From Bradyrhizobium sp. DOA9 (GTDB taxonomy: Bacteria > Pseudomonadota > Alphaproteobacteria > Rhizobiales > Xanthobacteraceae), in NCBI RefSeq assembly GCF_000617845.2, contig NZ_DF820425.1, positions 5,524,741 through 5,588,740 on the forward strand: 64,000 nucleotides of DNA, given 5' to 3'. A program made the translations under genes and the position numbers. Below are positions 1-8,732 of the stretch, piece by piece (within the stretch, counting starts at the first letter, position 1; each line of letters starts with the position of its first letter). The notes below the pieces were generated by a model that saw nothing but the letters and a program-made list of their open reading frames with translations, had not been told where the DNA came from and made no database searches.

Positions 1-1
1 C

Positions 2-2302
2 GGCGTCGAGGTCGATTTCCGCGAAGGCTTCAAGAACCGTCGCTCGCCCGAATATCTGATGATCCACGGCCTTCCGCCGGAAGCCGCCGACGAGTCGCAT
101 GAGGATTGGGTCAACCGCATCCATCCCGACGACCGCGACGCAACCGTCAAGCATTTCTTCGACGCTCTCGCGGGAACGAGCGAGGACTATAGCGCCGAAT
201 ACCGCATCATCCGCCCCAGCGACGGCGAGACGCGCTGGATCCGGGTGGTCGCCAAGCTTGAGCGCGACAAGGACGGCCGCGCCATCCGGCTGGTCGGCGC
301 CCATATCGACATGACCGACCAGGCGCTGGCGCGCGAGACGCTGCGCGAGAGCGAGGAGCGCTTCCGGCTGATCGCCGACAGCGCGCCGGTGCCGATCTGG
401 GTCACCAAGCTCGACCGCAAGCGCTCCTTCGCCAACCAGGCCTATGTCGATTTCGTCGGCCTGCCCTACGACCAGGCCATCGACTTCGACTGGCGCAAGG
501 TGCTGCACCCGGACGACCTGCCGCACGTGCTCCAGCAATCCGTTCAGGGCGAAGCCTCGCTGAAGCCGTTCGTGCTGGAAGCACGTTACAAGAACGCCAG
601 CGGCGAATGGCGCTGGCTGCGCTCGGAATCGCAGCCGCGCTGGGATGCGACCGGCAAGCATATCGGCTTCATCGGCGTCGCCCACGACATCACCGTCGCC
701 AAGCAGGCCGAGATCGAGCTCCGACAGCTCAACGAGACGCTGGAAGAGCGCATCGCCCAGCGTACCGCCGAGCTCGAAGCCAACGAGGCGCGGCTGCGCG
801 CGATCCTGGAAACCAGCAACCAGTATCAGGGCCTGGTCAATCTCAGGGGCGAACTGGTCTACGCCAACAAGACGGCGCTTGCCGGCATCAAGGCAAATTC
901 CGCCGATGTGATCGGAAAGCCGTTCTGGGACACGCCCTGGTTCACCGGCACCGACGGAATGAGTGCCGCCGTGCGCGAGGCCTTCGACACGGTGCTCAAA
1001 GGCGAGCCTGTGCGGCTCGAGATGCGCCTGCGCCTGCCCGTCGGCGAGCGCGATTTCGAGTTCGGGATGCGCCCCGTGCTCGACCGCCACGGCAACATCA
1101 CAGGCGCGGTGCCCGAGGCCGTCGACATCACCGAGCGCCGGCGCGGCGAGGAAGCGCTGCGGCAGTCGCAGAAGATGGAGGCGATCGGCCAGCTCACCGG
1201 CGGCGTCGCGCACGACTTCAACAATCTCCTCACCATCATCCGCTCGGCAACCGACTTCCTGCGCCGGCGCGAGCTGCCGGAGGAGCGCCGTCGCCGCTAT
1301 GTCGACGCCATCTCGGAGACGGTCGAACGTGCCTCCAAGCTGACCGCGCAGCTCCTGGCCTTCGCGCGCCGGCAGCCGCTGAAGCCGCAGATCTTCAACG
1401 TCGGCAGCCAGGTCGAGGGGGTGGCGCAGCTGGTTCGGCCGCTCGTCGGTGGCCGCATCGAGATCGCCGTGGACGTTCAGGATGCCGATTGCTTCACGGT
1501 GGCCGACATCGCCCAGTTCGAGGCCGCGCTGATCAACCTCGCCATCAACGCCCGCGATGCCATGGACGGCGAAGGCCGCCTCACCATCGCCGTGCGCAAG
1601 GTCGCAGGGATTCCGAGCCTGCGCGCACAATCGGCGCGCGGCGGCGACTATGTCGCGATCTCCGTCACCGACACCGGCAGCGGCATCGCGCCGGAACATC
1701 TCGAACAGATCTTCGAGCCGTTCTTCACCACCAAGGAGGTCGGCAAGGGCACCGGCCTCGGCCTCAGCCAGGCCTTCGGCTTCGCAAAGCAGTCCGAGGG
1801 CGACATTGCGGTGACGAGCACGCCGGGCAAGGGCGCGACCTTCACCATCTATCTGCCGCAGGCGAAAAGCCCCGCCACGGAGAAGGAAGCCGCGGCGCTG
1901 AGCCACGAGGCGGCCACGACCGGGCGTGGCTATCGCGTGCTCGTGGTCGAGGACGATGACGAGGTCGGCCGCTTCTCCACCGAGCTCCTGGAGGATCTCG
2001 GCTATGTCGTCCGCCGCGTCGCCAACGCGAACGCGGCGCTGGCGATCCTCGGCGAGAACGAATTCGCCGTGGACCTCGTGTTCTCCGACGTCATCATGCC
2101 CGGCATGAACGGGGTCGAGCTCGCCGGCGTCATCCGCGAGCGCTATCCGGGCCTGCCGGTCGTGCTCACCTCGGGCTACAGCAACGTGCTCGCCGAGAAC
2201 GCCCATCGCGGTTTCGAGCTGATCCAGAAGCCGTATTCGGTGGAATCGCTCTCGCGCATCCTGCGCAAGGCGATCACGGAGAAGCTATCGGTGGCGAGGT
2301 AA
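2..2302 (+). CDS. PAS-domain hybrid sensor histidine kinase with C-terminal receiver (5' end outside window)
   Basis: The reading frame is open from base 2, before the first ATG at 59, so the gene begins upstream of the window; 766 residues are visible. Three PAS/PAC regions lie at about residues 1-110, 115-240 and 265-380, with a short coiled linker (QLNETLEERIAQRTAEL) between the second and third. The HisKA helix carries the phospho-acceptor in GGVAHDFNN (H404). The ATPase domain shows NLAINARDAMD (N box), DTGSGI (G1), FEPFFTTK and GTGLGLS (G2). A receiver domain follows, with EDDDE and the acceptor Asp in FSDVIMPG (D696) and a Lys in QKPY. No membrane segment is seen, so it is probably cytoplasmic. 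The signal sensed is unknown. Assignment as a hybrid kinase is secure. Confidence 0.93.
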   Translation, partial: GVEVDFREGFKNRRSPEYLMIHGLPPEAADESHEDWVNRIHPDDRDATVKHFFDALAGTSEDYSAEYRIIRPSDGETRWIRVVAKLERDKDGRAIRLVGAHIDMTDQALARETLRESEERFRLIADSAPVPIWVTKLDRKRSFANQAYVDFVGLPYDQAIDFDWRKVLHPDDLPHVLQQSVQGEASLKPFVLEARYKNASGEWRWLRSESQPRWDATGKHIGFIGVAHDITVAKQAEIELRQLNETLEERIAQRTAELEANEARLRAILETSNQYQGLVNLRGELVYANKTALAGIKANSADVIGKPFWDTPWFTGTDGMSAAVREAFDTVLKGEPVRLEMRLRLPVGERDFEFGMRPVLDRHGNITGAVPEAVDITERRRGEEALRQSQKMEAIGQLTGGVAHDFNNLLTIIRSATDFLRRRELPEERRRRYVDAISETVERASKLTAQLLAFARRQPLKPQIFNVGSQVEGVAQLVRPLVGGRIEIAVDVQDADCFTVADIAQFEAALINLAINARDAMDGEGRLTIAVRKVAGIPSLRAQSARGGDYVAISVTDTGSGIAPEHLEQIFEPFFTTKEVGKGTGLGLSQAFGFAKQSEGDIAVTSTPGKGATFTIYLPQAKSPATEKEAAALSHEAATTGRGYRVLVVEDDDEVGRFSTELLEDLGYVVRRVANANAALAILGENEFAVDLVFSDVIMPGMNGVELAGVIRERYPGLPVVLTSGYSNVLAENAHRGFELIQKPYSVESLSRILRKAITEKLSVAR

Positions 2303-2334
2303 GTGTCACATTCGCGAGCAGCCGCCGCAACTTC

Positions 2335-2414
2335 CGTCATTGCGAGCGCGGCGAAGCAATCCAGAATCTTTCCGCGGAGGCAGACTGGATTGCTTCCCTG
2401 CGCTCGCAATGACG
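2335..2414. repeat. Palindromic intergenic repeat, family A (copy 1)
   Basis: An 80-base imperfect palindrome with perfect 14-bp outer arms (CGTCATTGCGAGCG, and its complement at 2401-2414) and inner arms around GAAGCAATCCAG / CTGGATTGCTTC. A second copy of the same family lies at 41486-41572. It sits between the kinase stop and the MFS gene and can fold into a long hairpin, so it may also act as an mRNA 3' stabiliser or terminator. I recognise this element as frequent in Bradyrhizobium intergenic DNA. Confidence 0.85.
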
Positions 2415-2523
2415 ACCGTGAATACCGCCGCCCCATCCAACAGACGTGAAGCTCCAAGGCGGGAACAATGATGCCGTGATATCGGTTCTTGCCGCGGCGC
2501 GTCCAGCCTCGATCGAGAATCCG

Positions 2524-3807
2524 ATGTCCAGCGAATACCCCGATCAGGCAAGGCGGGCCGGCCGCGCCCTGGACGCGGCCAATTTCTTCCTTGCTGACGT
2601 CCGCGACGGACTCGGCCCCTATCTCGCGGTCTACCTCCTCACCGAGCAGCACTGGGACGAGGCACGCATCGGCCTCGTGATGTCGATCGCGACCATTGCC
2701 GGCATTGTGGCACAGACGCCTGCCGGTGCGCTGGTCGACGCGACGCGGGCGAAGCGGCTGGTGATGGTCATCGCTGCGGTCATGGTGACGGTGGCGTCGC
2801 TCTCGCTGCCGTTGTTTCCGGGCTTCCTGCCGGTCACGATCTCGCAAGGCATGGCCCAGGCCGCCGCCGTCGTCTTTCCGCCCGCGATTGCCGCCGTCTC
2901 CCTCGGTATCTTCGGCCATGCCGCGTTCACCCGGCGGATCGGCCGCAACGAGACCTTCAACCACGCCGGCAATGCCGTCGCAGCCGCTGTGGCGGGTATC
3001 TCTGCCTATTGCTTCGGTCCGACCGTCGTCTTCTTCCTCCTCGGCGCGATGGCGATCGCAAGCCTCCTCAGCATCGTCGCAATTCCCGCCCGCGCCATCG
3101 ATCACGAGCTGGCCCGCGGGCTGCACGATGCGGGCCGAGATGCGCAGCAGGAAACGCCCTCCGGCCTCGGCGTGCTCCTGACCTGCCGCCCTCTCCTCGT
3201 CTTTGCGGTCTGTGTCCTGCTCTTCCACCTTTCCAACGCGGCGATGCTGCCGCTGGTCGGGCAGAAGCTCGCTCTCCAGGACAAGAACATCGGCACCAGC
3301 CTGATGTCGGCCTGCATCGTCGCGGCGCAATTGGTGATGGTGCCGTTTGCCATGCTGGTCGGCGCACGCGCCGACAGCTGGGGCCACAAGCGCTTCTTCC
3401 TTGCCGCCTTGTTGATCCTGCCGGTTCGCGGCGCGCTCTACACGCTCTCCGACAACCCATTCTGGCTGGTCGGCGTCCAGCTTCTCGACGGCGTCGGCGC
3501 CGGCATCTTTGGCGCGATCTTCCCGGTCATCATCGCCGACCTCATGCGCAACACCGGCCGCTTCAACGTCGCGCAGGGCGCGGTCATCACCGCCCAGAGC
3601 ATTGGCGCGGCGCTGTCGACGACGCTGGCCGGCCTCATCGTGGTCGGCGCCGGCTACAGCGCGGCGTTCGTTACGCTCGGCGCCGTCGCGGCGGTCGGCG
3701 CGGTCATCTGCCTCGTCGCTTTGCCCGAGACGCGGCAAAGCGGCGACGACGACCCGCGCCCGCAGGGGAAGACAGTGGCGTCGGCTTCCGCTATCGCTGC
3801 CGAATGA
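2524..3807 (+). CDS. MFS transporter
   Basis: A 427-residue integral membrane protein of the major facilitator superfamily with about 12 hydrophobic segments. The segment DVRDGLGPYLAVYLL near the start and the loop QTPAGALVDATRAKR (motif-A-like, residues about 60-75) are typical of MFS drug or metabolite efflux carriers. Earlier ATGs exist at 2446 and 2468 in this frame, but the preceding peptide is unlike a transporter N-terminus, so the ATG at 2524 is preferred. The tail after about residue 405 is polar and cytoplasmic. It is followed 24 bases later by the ArsB-like gene, which may be co-transcribed. Substrate unknown. Confidence 0.82.
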   Translation: MSSEYPDQARRAGRALDAANFFLADVRDGLGPYLAVYLLTEQHWDEARIGLVMSIATIAGIVAQTPAGALVDATRAKRLVMVIAAVMVTVASLSLPLFPGFLPVTISQGMAQAAAVVFPPAIAAVSLGIFGHAAFTRRIGRNETFNHAGNAVAAAVAGISAYCFGPTVVFFLLGAMAIASLLSIVAIPARAIDHELARGLHDAGRDAQQETPSGLGVLLTCRPLLVFAVCVLLFHLSNAAMLPLVGQKLALQDKNIGTSLMSACIVAAQLVMVPFAMLVGARADSWGHKRFFLAALLILPVRGALYTLSDNPFWLVGVQLLDGVGAGIFGAIFPVIIADLMRNTGRFNVAQGAVITAQSIGAALSTTLAGLIVVGAGYSAAFVTLGAVAAVGAVICLVALPETRQSGDDDPRPQGKTVASASAIAAE

Positions 3808-3831
3808 ATCGTCTGCATTCGAGGATCGACC

Positions 3832-5082
3832 GTGCCGTCTGACGCCATCTGGGCCTGGAGCATCATCGTCGTCGCGACCGCCTGCGTCATCATCCGGCCG
3901 TTTCGCCTGCCCGAGGCGATCTGGGCCGTGATCGGCGCCGGCGCACTCGTGCTGTTTGGCTTGCTGCCGTGGCAGGAGGCTTTGACCGGCATCGAGAAAG
4001 GCCTCGACGTCTATCTCTTCCTGATCGGCATGATGCTGATCGCCGAGCTGGCGCGGCTCGAAGGCCTGTTCGATTATCTCGCCGCGCTTGCGGTGGAATA
4101 TGCCCGCGGCTCGCCGCAGCGGCTGTTCCTGCTGGTCTATCTCGTCGGCACGCTGGTGACGGTGCTGCTCTCCAACGATGCCACCGCGATCGTGCTGACG
4201 CCGGCCGTCTATGCCGCGACGCGCGCGGCCGGCGCCAAGCCGCTGCCTTACCTGTTCGTCTGCGCCTTCATCGCCAACGCCGCAAGCTTCGTGCTGCCGA
4301 TCTCCAATCCCGCCAATCTCGTCGTCTTCGGCGCGCGCATGCCGCACCTGACGGAATGGCTGCGCCTGTTCGCCTTGCCCTCGGCGGCGTCAATCCTGCT
4401 GACCTACATCGTGCTGCGCCTGACCCAGCACCGCGCGCTGAAGGAGGAGACGATCGCGCGCAGCGTGCCGCATCCCAAGCTCGGACGCGGCGGCAAGCTC
4501 ACGGCCCTCGGCATCGTCGCGATCGGCATCATGCTGGTCACGGCGTCGGCGCTGGACAAGCAGCTCGGCCTGCCGACCTTCATCTGCGGCGTGGTGACGG
4601 CTGCGATCGTGCTGCTGATCAGCCGGCAGTCGCCGTTGCCGATGCTGCACGGCGTCTCCTGGAGCGTGCTGCCGCTGGTCGGCGGACTCTTTGTCATGGT
4701 GGAAGCGCTGGTGAAGACCGGCGTGATCGCGCAGCTCAGCGCGCTCTTGCATCAGGCGGTGGCGCAGTCCGTGCCGAAAGCGGCCTGGAGTGTCGGCATT
4801 GCCACCGCGATCGCCGACAACATCGCCAACAACTTACCCGTCGGCCTCGTCGCCGGCTCGGTTGCCGCCAGCGATCACCTGCCCGCGCCGGTGGTCAGCG
4901 CGATCCTGATCGGCGTCGATCTCGGCCCCAATCTGTCGGTCACCGGCTCGCTCGCCACCATTCTCTGGCTGGTGGCGCTCCGGCGCGAGAAGATCGAGGT
5001 CGGCGCCTGGCCGTTCCTCAAGCTCGGCCTGCTGGTGACGCCGCCGGCCCTGATCGCGGCGTTGGCCGCCGCGATCAGATAG
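3832..5082 (+). CDS. ArsB/NhaD-superfamily (ion transporter) permease
   Basis: A 416-residue polytopic membrane protein starting at GTG 3832. Two halves each carry a re-entrant-like motif: LLSNDATAIVLTPAV (about residues 111-125) and IADNIANNLPVG (about 324-335). These Asn/Asp-rich SNDxTAI and DNxxNNLP motifs are characteristic of the ArsB/CitM/NhaD ion transporter superfamily. The conserved SNPANLVV segment lies between them. Known members export arsenite or exchange Na+/H+ or carry dicarboxylates; no arsR or arsC neighbour is present, so arsenite is not supported by context. It lies just downstream of the MFS gene on the same strand and converges with the MFS gene at 5092. Confidence 0.85.
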   Translation: MPSDAIWAWSIIVVATACVIIRPFRLPEAIWAVIGAGALVLFGLLPWQEALTGIEKGLDVYLFLIGMMLIAELARLEGLFDYLAALAVEYARGSPQRLFLLVYLVGTLVTVLLSNDATAIVLTPAVYAATRAAGAKPLPYLFVCAFIANAASFVLPISNPANLVVFGARMPHLTEWLRLFALPSAASILLTYIVLRLTQHRALKEETIARSVPHPKLGRGGKLTALGIVAIGIMLVTASALDKQLGLPTFICGVVTAAIVLLISRQSPLPMLHGVSWSVLPLVGGLFVMVEALVKTGVIAQLSALLHQAVAQSVPKAAWSVGIATAIADNIANNLPVGLVAGSVAASDHLPAPVVSAILIGVDLGPNLSVTGSLATILWLVALRREKIEVGAWPFLKLGLLVTPPALIAALAAAIR

Positions 5083-5091
5083 CACTCGTCT

Positions 5092-6456
5092 TCAGTCGTT
5101 CTCGTAGCCGTAGACTTCCGGCAGGATGAAGATTGCGGCGAGCAATCCGATCAGCGGGAAGATCGCGACCATCAGCGTGGCATTGGCCTGTCCGATCGCG
5201 GCGAACACCGTCGGGAACAGGAAGATCGCCAGGAACGACGGCAGCTTCACGAACATGTAGGCAAAGCCGCTCGCGGTGCCGCGATATTGCGGACGGGCGA
5301 CCATGGTCGGGATGGTCATGCAGTTCGAGGCGTCCCAGTAGTGGCCCCACAGCATGCCGGCCGCGGCGAAGGGCAGCAGCATCTTGTTGTCGGTGTAGAG
5401 CGCGAACGCGGCGACCAGCAGCGATACCAGCACGATGGAGAAGCCCGCGATGGAGATGCCGCGATGGCCGATTTTCGGCGTCAGCAGCGGCCCGACCCAT
5501 CCCGACAGCGCTGCGAAGGAAAACAGCGCCATTGTCACCAGGTTGATGCCGAGCACGCTCGACACGCCGACCATCACGAACAGCACCGGCAGGTAGAACG
5601 CGAAGGTCGAGAATTCGCTGGCCTGCGCGAAACAGGCGATCCAGCCATACAACGTGGCGCGCCAGCGGATCGGATCCTTCCTGAGATCGGCGAGGAACGC
5701 GCGGGTGCTGGTCTTCGGCACCTCCACGTCCCGATCCGGCAGCATGTCGAGATTGTCGTTGAACATCTCGCGCGCGACCTGCTTGGCCTCGCGGTAGCGC
5801 CCCTTCTGCACCAGCCACACCGCCGTCTCCGGCACGTCGTGACGCATGATCAGGATGATCAGCGCCGGCACCGCACCCAGACCGAGCGTCACGCGCCACA
5901 GCATCTCGTGGTTCATGTCGACCAGGAGGAAGATCACGATGACGCCGATGGTCAGCACTTCGCCGACGGCGAACATGAACTGCCAGCGGTTGCCCATGAC
6001 CTCGCGCTCGCCCTTGGCCATGGATTCCATGATGTAGGTGTAGCCGGTCGAGATGTCGGAGCCGAGCGGGATGCCGAGCAGGAAGCGGATCACGACGAGC
6101 CAGCCGACGCTGGGCACGAAGGCCTGCGCCAGCGCCAGCACGATGAACAGCACCATCGTCACCAGGAACATGACGCGGCGGCCGATCTTGTCGGACAGCC
6201 AGCCGCCGAGCAGCGCGCCGATCAGCGCACCGCCCTGCGTGCCGGCAGCGGCCAGGCCCAGCATCAGCGGATCGGGATTGTACTGTTCCTTGATGAAGAT
6301 CAGCACGAAGGCGATCGAATAGAGGTCCCAGGCCTCGACCAGGATCGAGGCCATCATCAGCCAGCCGACCTTGTTGCCCTTGGGACTGTAATTCGTGATG
6401 AGGTAGCGGACCGCGGCTTCGCTCACGGTCGCTTGTGGCATCGCCATCGTTGACAT
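5092..6456 (-). CDS. MFS transporter (sugar-porter/metabolite:H+ symporter type), probable sugar-acid uptake
   Basis: A 454-residue MFS carrier with about 12 membrane segments. The loop GGWLSDKIGRRVMF (about residues 80-93) is the classical motif A, and RFLLGIPLGSDISTGYTY matches the R-x-x-x-G-x-x-x-G region of sugar and aromatic-acid:H+ symporters. The start ATG is preceded by GGAAG at good spacing. It lies downstream of the GntR gene on the same strand, separated by 121 bases of repeat hairpins. Its place next to idonate/gluconate enzymes suggests it imports the sugar acid (inference). An ordinary MFS protein otherwise. Confidence 0.85.
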   Translation of the reverse strand: MSTMAMPQATVSEAAVRYLITNYSPKGNKVGWLMMASILVEAWDLYSIAFVLIFIKEQYNPDPLMLGLAAAGTQGGALIGALLGGWLSDKIGRRVMFLVTMVLFIVLALAQAFVPSVGWLVVIRFLLGIPLGSDISTGYTYIMESMAKGEREVMGNRWQFMFAVGEVLTIGVIVIFLLVDMNHEMLWRVTLGLGAVPALIILIMRHDVPETAVWLVQKGRYREAKQVAREMFNDNLDMLPDRDVEVPKTSTRAFLADLRKDPIRWRATLYGWIACFAQASEFSTFAFYLPVLFVMVGVSSVLGINLVTMALFSFAALSGWVGPLLTPKIGHRGISIAGFSIVLVSLLVAAFALYTDNKMLLPFAAAGMLWGHYWDASNCMTIPTMVARPQYRGTASGFAYMFVKLPSFLAIFLFPTVFAAIGQANATLMVAIFPLIGLLAAIFILPEVYGYEND

Positions 6457-6483
6457 TCTTCTTCCTTTCTTCAGAACTCTCCA

Positions 6484-6515
6484 AAGCGCGATGAGATCAG
6501 GATCTCATCGCGCTT
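6484..6515. repeat. Perfect 15-bp-arm hairpin between gntR-type gene and MFS gene
   Basis: AAGCGCGATGAGATC (6484-6498) and its exact complement (6501-6515) flank a two-base loop. It forms the first half of a composite repeat with the element at 6530-6578 and lies in the 5' leader of the MFS gene. No T-run follows on the minus strand, so an intercistronic stability or attenuation role is as likely as termination. Confidence 0.8.
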
Positions 6516-6529
6516 CAGCTTGTTGTTTT

Positions 6530-6578
6530 GAGCATGATCCTTTCGGAGAACCGCTGCACACTTCTCCGGATCATGCTC
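6530..6578. repeat. Rhizobial GAGCATGATC palindromic repeat (family C)
   Basis: The outer arms GAGCATGATCC (6530-6540) and GGATCATGCTC (6568-6578) are perfect complements, and the interior carries the complementary TTCGGAGAA / TTCTCCG pair. This motif is one I know as a very abundant repeat in Rhizobiales. It touches the last base of the GntR stop codon, so it forms the 3' end of that coding region. Confidence 0.85.
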
Positions 6579-7345
6579 TACGCGCCGAGCAGCGGCTCGA
6601 TGCTGCAATCGAGCAGGCGCGGATCGATCCCCGCCTCCATCCCTGAGAACATCTCGCCCATGTAGTCGATCAACGCGTCGCTCGCCTTCACCGCGTCCTC
6701 GACGCGGCGGTTGGCGACGGCTGCAAGAATGGCGAGATGGTGATCGATCGTGCCTGACAGATCCGCCTGCCCCGGCATGAAGCGATGGTGGATGTAGCCG
6801 ATGCGCCGATACAGCGTGTGCAGCGGCCGCAGCGTGTGCACCAGGAACGGCTCGCCGGCGGCCTCCAGCACCAGCGCGTCGATGCGGCGGTCGAGGCTGT
6901 TGAACTCGTCGAGTGTCAGGCTAGCGCGACGTTCGCGTAACAAACGCTCGATGTGCAGCGCCTGATTGCGGTGGGAAAGACTGGCGCGATCCGCCGCGAG
7001 GCGAATGACGAAACGCTCCATGTCGCGGCGTAAGGCCAGCAGCATGCGTTCGCGCGCCAGATCGATCGGCGCGATGGTGAGGCCGTGACGGGGCCGGATG
7101 ATGATGAGGGTGTCAGCGGAGAGACGATTGACGGCGTGATGCACCGGCGTGCGGCCGAAACCGGTGATTTGCTGCAATTCCTGCATGGTCATGAACTGGC
7201 CGGGCTTGAGCTCGCAATGAACCAGGAGCTCTTCGATCCTTTGATAGGCCAACTCGAAGAAGTTGAGACGGTTGCTACGGGAGCGCCGGCCACCGCCGTC
7301 ATCCTCGTCCTTCACCACCTCGAGCGCGCGCTTGCGTCGTGCCAT
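6578..7345 (-). CDS. GntR-family (FadR/FCD subfamily) transcriptional regulator
   Basis: A 255-residue regulator. The winged helix at about residues 30-95 includes QELQQITGFGRTPVHHAVNRL, matching the GntR recognition helix region. The C-terminal all-helical FCD domain (about 105-235) carries acidic and histidine residues (D and H in LDRRIDALVLEAAGEPFLVH and IDHHLAIL) typical of the metal and carboxylate-ligand pocket. FCD regulators usually bind small organic or sugar acids and act as repressors. It is divergent from the enolase-superfamily/SDR/idonate dehydrogenase genes; palindromes in the 175-base intergenic region (7407-7468) are likely its operators. It probably controls both arms of the sugar-acid module. 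Confidence 0.9.
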   Translation of the reverse strand: MARRKRALEVVKDEDDGGGRRSRSNRLNFFELAYQRIEELLVHCELKPGQFMTMQELQQITGFGRTPVHHAVNRLSADTLIIIRPRHGLTIAPIDLARERMLLALRRDMERFVIRLAADRASLSHRNQALHIERLLRERRASLTLDEFNSLDRRIDALVLEAAGEPFLVHTLRPLHTLYRRIGYIHHRFMPGQADLSGTIDHHLAILAAVANRRVEDAVKASDALIDYMGEMFSGMEAGIDPRLLDCSIEPLLGA

Positions 7346-7406
7346 GTCGTCCTCCCGTCAGCCCGCGCTCTCGTTGCAGGATGGCGCCCTATTGTGGCAC
7401 CCTTAA

Positions 7407-7428
7407 AACATGTTGTGATATATTACAA
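7407..7428. promoter_or_regulatory. Candidate GntR operator 1 (overlapping palindromes)
   Basis: AACATGTT (7407-7414) is a perfect 8-bp palindrome, and TTGTGATATATTACAA (7413-7428) is a near-perfect 16-bp inverted repeat with TTGT/ACAA arms. FCD-type GntR proteins bind short AT-rich palindromes with GT/AC cores. The site lies 62-83 bases upstream of the regulator's own start and about 100 bases upstream of the divergent enzyme operon. Confidence 0.55.
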
Positions 7429-7452
7429 GCAGGCGTAAGACGTCGGCACGAT

Positions 7453-7468
7453 CTGCAACATGTTGCAG
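7453..7468. promoter_or_regulatory. Candidate GntR operator 2 (perfect 16-bp palindrome)
   Basis: CTGCAACATGTTGCAG is a perfect 16-bp palindrome sharing the AACATGTT core with the site at 7407-7414, 46 bases (about 4.4 helical turns) away. It lies 53 bases upstream of the enzyme operon start. Two sites with a common core between divergent genes argue for regulator binding rather than chance. Confidence 0.6.
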
Positions 7469-7520
7469 CGCAAAATGAGACGTCGGGTGCGAAGCGCCTT
7501 TCGATGGGAGGAGAGTTGCC

Positions 7521-8720
7521 GTGAAGATCACATCGATCGAGACACTACGCACCGAGGAATTTTCCAACGTCATCTGGGTCCGCATCCACACCGACACGGG
7601 TCTGATCGGTCTCGGCGAAACCTTCTACGGCGCGGGCGCGGTCGAAGCGCAGATCCACGACACCTTTGCCGGCCGCCTGCTCGGCCGCAATCCCCTGCAC
7701 ATCGAAGCGATCCATCGCGACATGCTGAACCTGCCGATGGCGCAGTCCTCCACCGGGGTCGAGTACCGTGCGGCGTCCGCGATCGACATCGCGCTGTGGG
7801 ACCTGTTCGGCAAGGTCTGCAATCAGCCGGTGCACCAGATGCTCGGCGGCCTCTGCCGCGACAAGCAGCGCATCTACAACACGTGCGCCGGCACGCAATA
7901 TGTGCGCTCGACCAATATCAGCCCGGTGGCCAATTGGAATCTCGGCGCCTCTAAGGGCCCTTACGAGGATCTCGACGGCTTCATGAACCACGCCGATGCG
8001 CTCGCCGAGAGCCTCCTGGAGAGCGGCATCTCCGCGATGAAGATCTGGCCGTTCGATCCCGCAGCGCAGGAGAACAAGGGCCTCTACATCACCGCCGCAC
8101 AGATGAAGCAGGCGATCGAGCCGTTCGAGAAGATCCGCAAAGCCGTCGGCGACAAGATGGAGATCATGGTCGAGCTCCATTCGCTTTGGAATCTGCCGAC
8201 GGCCAAGCAGATCGCGCGTGCGCTCGAGCCCTACAAGCCGACCTGGTACGAAGACCCGATCCGCATGAACTCGCCGCAGGCGCTGGCCGAATATGCCCGC
8301 TCGACCGACGTCTGGGTCTGCGCCAGCGAGACGCTGGGCTCGCGCTTCCCCTACAAGGACATGCTCGACCGCGACGCCATGCACGTGGTGATGGCGGATC
8401 TGTGCTGGACCGGCGGTCTCACCGAAGGCCGCAAGATCGCCGCGATGGCCGAGACCTATCACCGGCCCTTCGCACCGCACGATTGCATCGGCCCGATCGG
8501 CTTCATCGCCGCCATCCACATGTCGTTCAGCCAGCCCAACACCCTGATCCAGGAATCGGTGCGCGCCTTCTACAAAGGCTGGTACAATGAGCTCGTCACC
8601 ACGATGCCCGTGATCAAGGACGGCTATGTCTTCCCGATGGAAGGCCCCGGCCTCGGCGTCGATCTCCTGCCTGCCGTCTTCGAGCGCACCGATCTCACCG
8701 TGCGCCGCTCCAACGTCTGA
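7521..8720 (+). CDS. Mandelate racemase/muconate lactonizing enzyme family protein, probable sugar-acid dehydratase
   Basis: A 399-residue enolase-superfamily enzyme. The N-terminal capping domain is about residues 1-125. The barrel carries the expected acid/base and metal ligands: Lys in AMKIWPFD, Glu in MVELHSLWN, Glu in WYEDP, Glu in CASETLG, and His in FAPHDC. The His following the first metal ligand (VELH) resembles acid-sugar dehydratases more than racemases. GTG/ATG choice: the ATG at 7521 follows GGGAGGAGAGTTGCC, a strong ribosome site. It leads an operon with an SDR (12 bases on) and an idonate dehydrogenase-like gene. With these neighbours a gluconate or related aldonate dehydratase making a 2-keto-3-deoxy acid is plausible; the exact substrate is not shown by sequence. 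Confidence 0.85.
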   Translation: MKITSIETLRTEEFSNVIWVRIHTDTGLIGLGETFYGAGAVEAQIHDTFAGRLLGRNPLHIEAIHRDMLNLPMAQSSTGVEYRAASAIDIALWDLFGKVCNQPVHQMLGGLCRDKQRIYNTCAGTQYVRSTNISPVANWNLGASKGPYEDLDGFMNHADALAESLLESGISAMKIWPFDPAAQENKGLYITAAQMKQAIEPFEKIRKAVGDKMEIMVELHSLWNLPTAKQIARALEPYKPTWYEDPIRMNSPQALAEYARSTDVWVCASETLGSRFPYKDMLDRDAMHVVMADLCWTGGLTEGRKIAAMAETYHRPFAPHDCIGPIGFIAAIHMSFSQPNTLIQESVRAFYKGWYNELVTTMPVIKDGYVFPMEGPGLGVDLLPAVFERTDLTVRRSNV

Positions 8721-8732
8721 GGAATTCTTGAG

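Noticed and set aside
2176..4347. A 723-codon open frame on the minus strand
   Set aside because: It runs antisense through the MFS and ArsB-like genes and encodes a D/R/G-rich peptide typical of the complement of GC-rich coding DNA; the plus-strand proteins have clear domain patterns.
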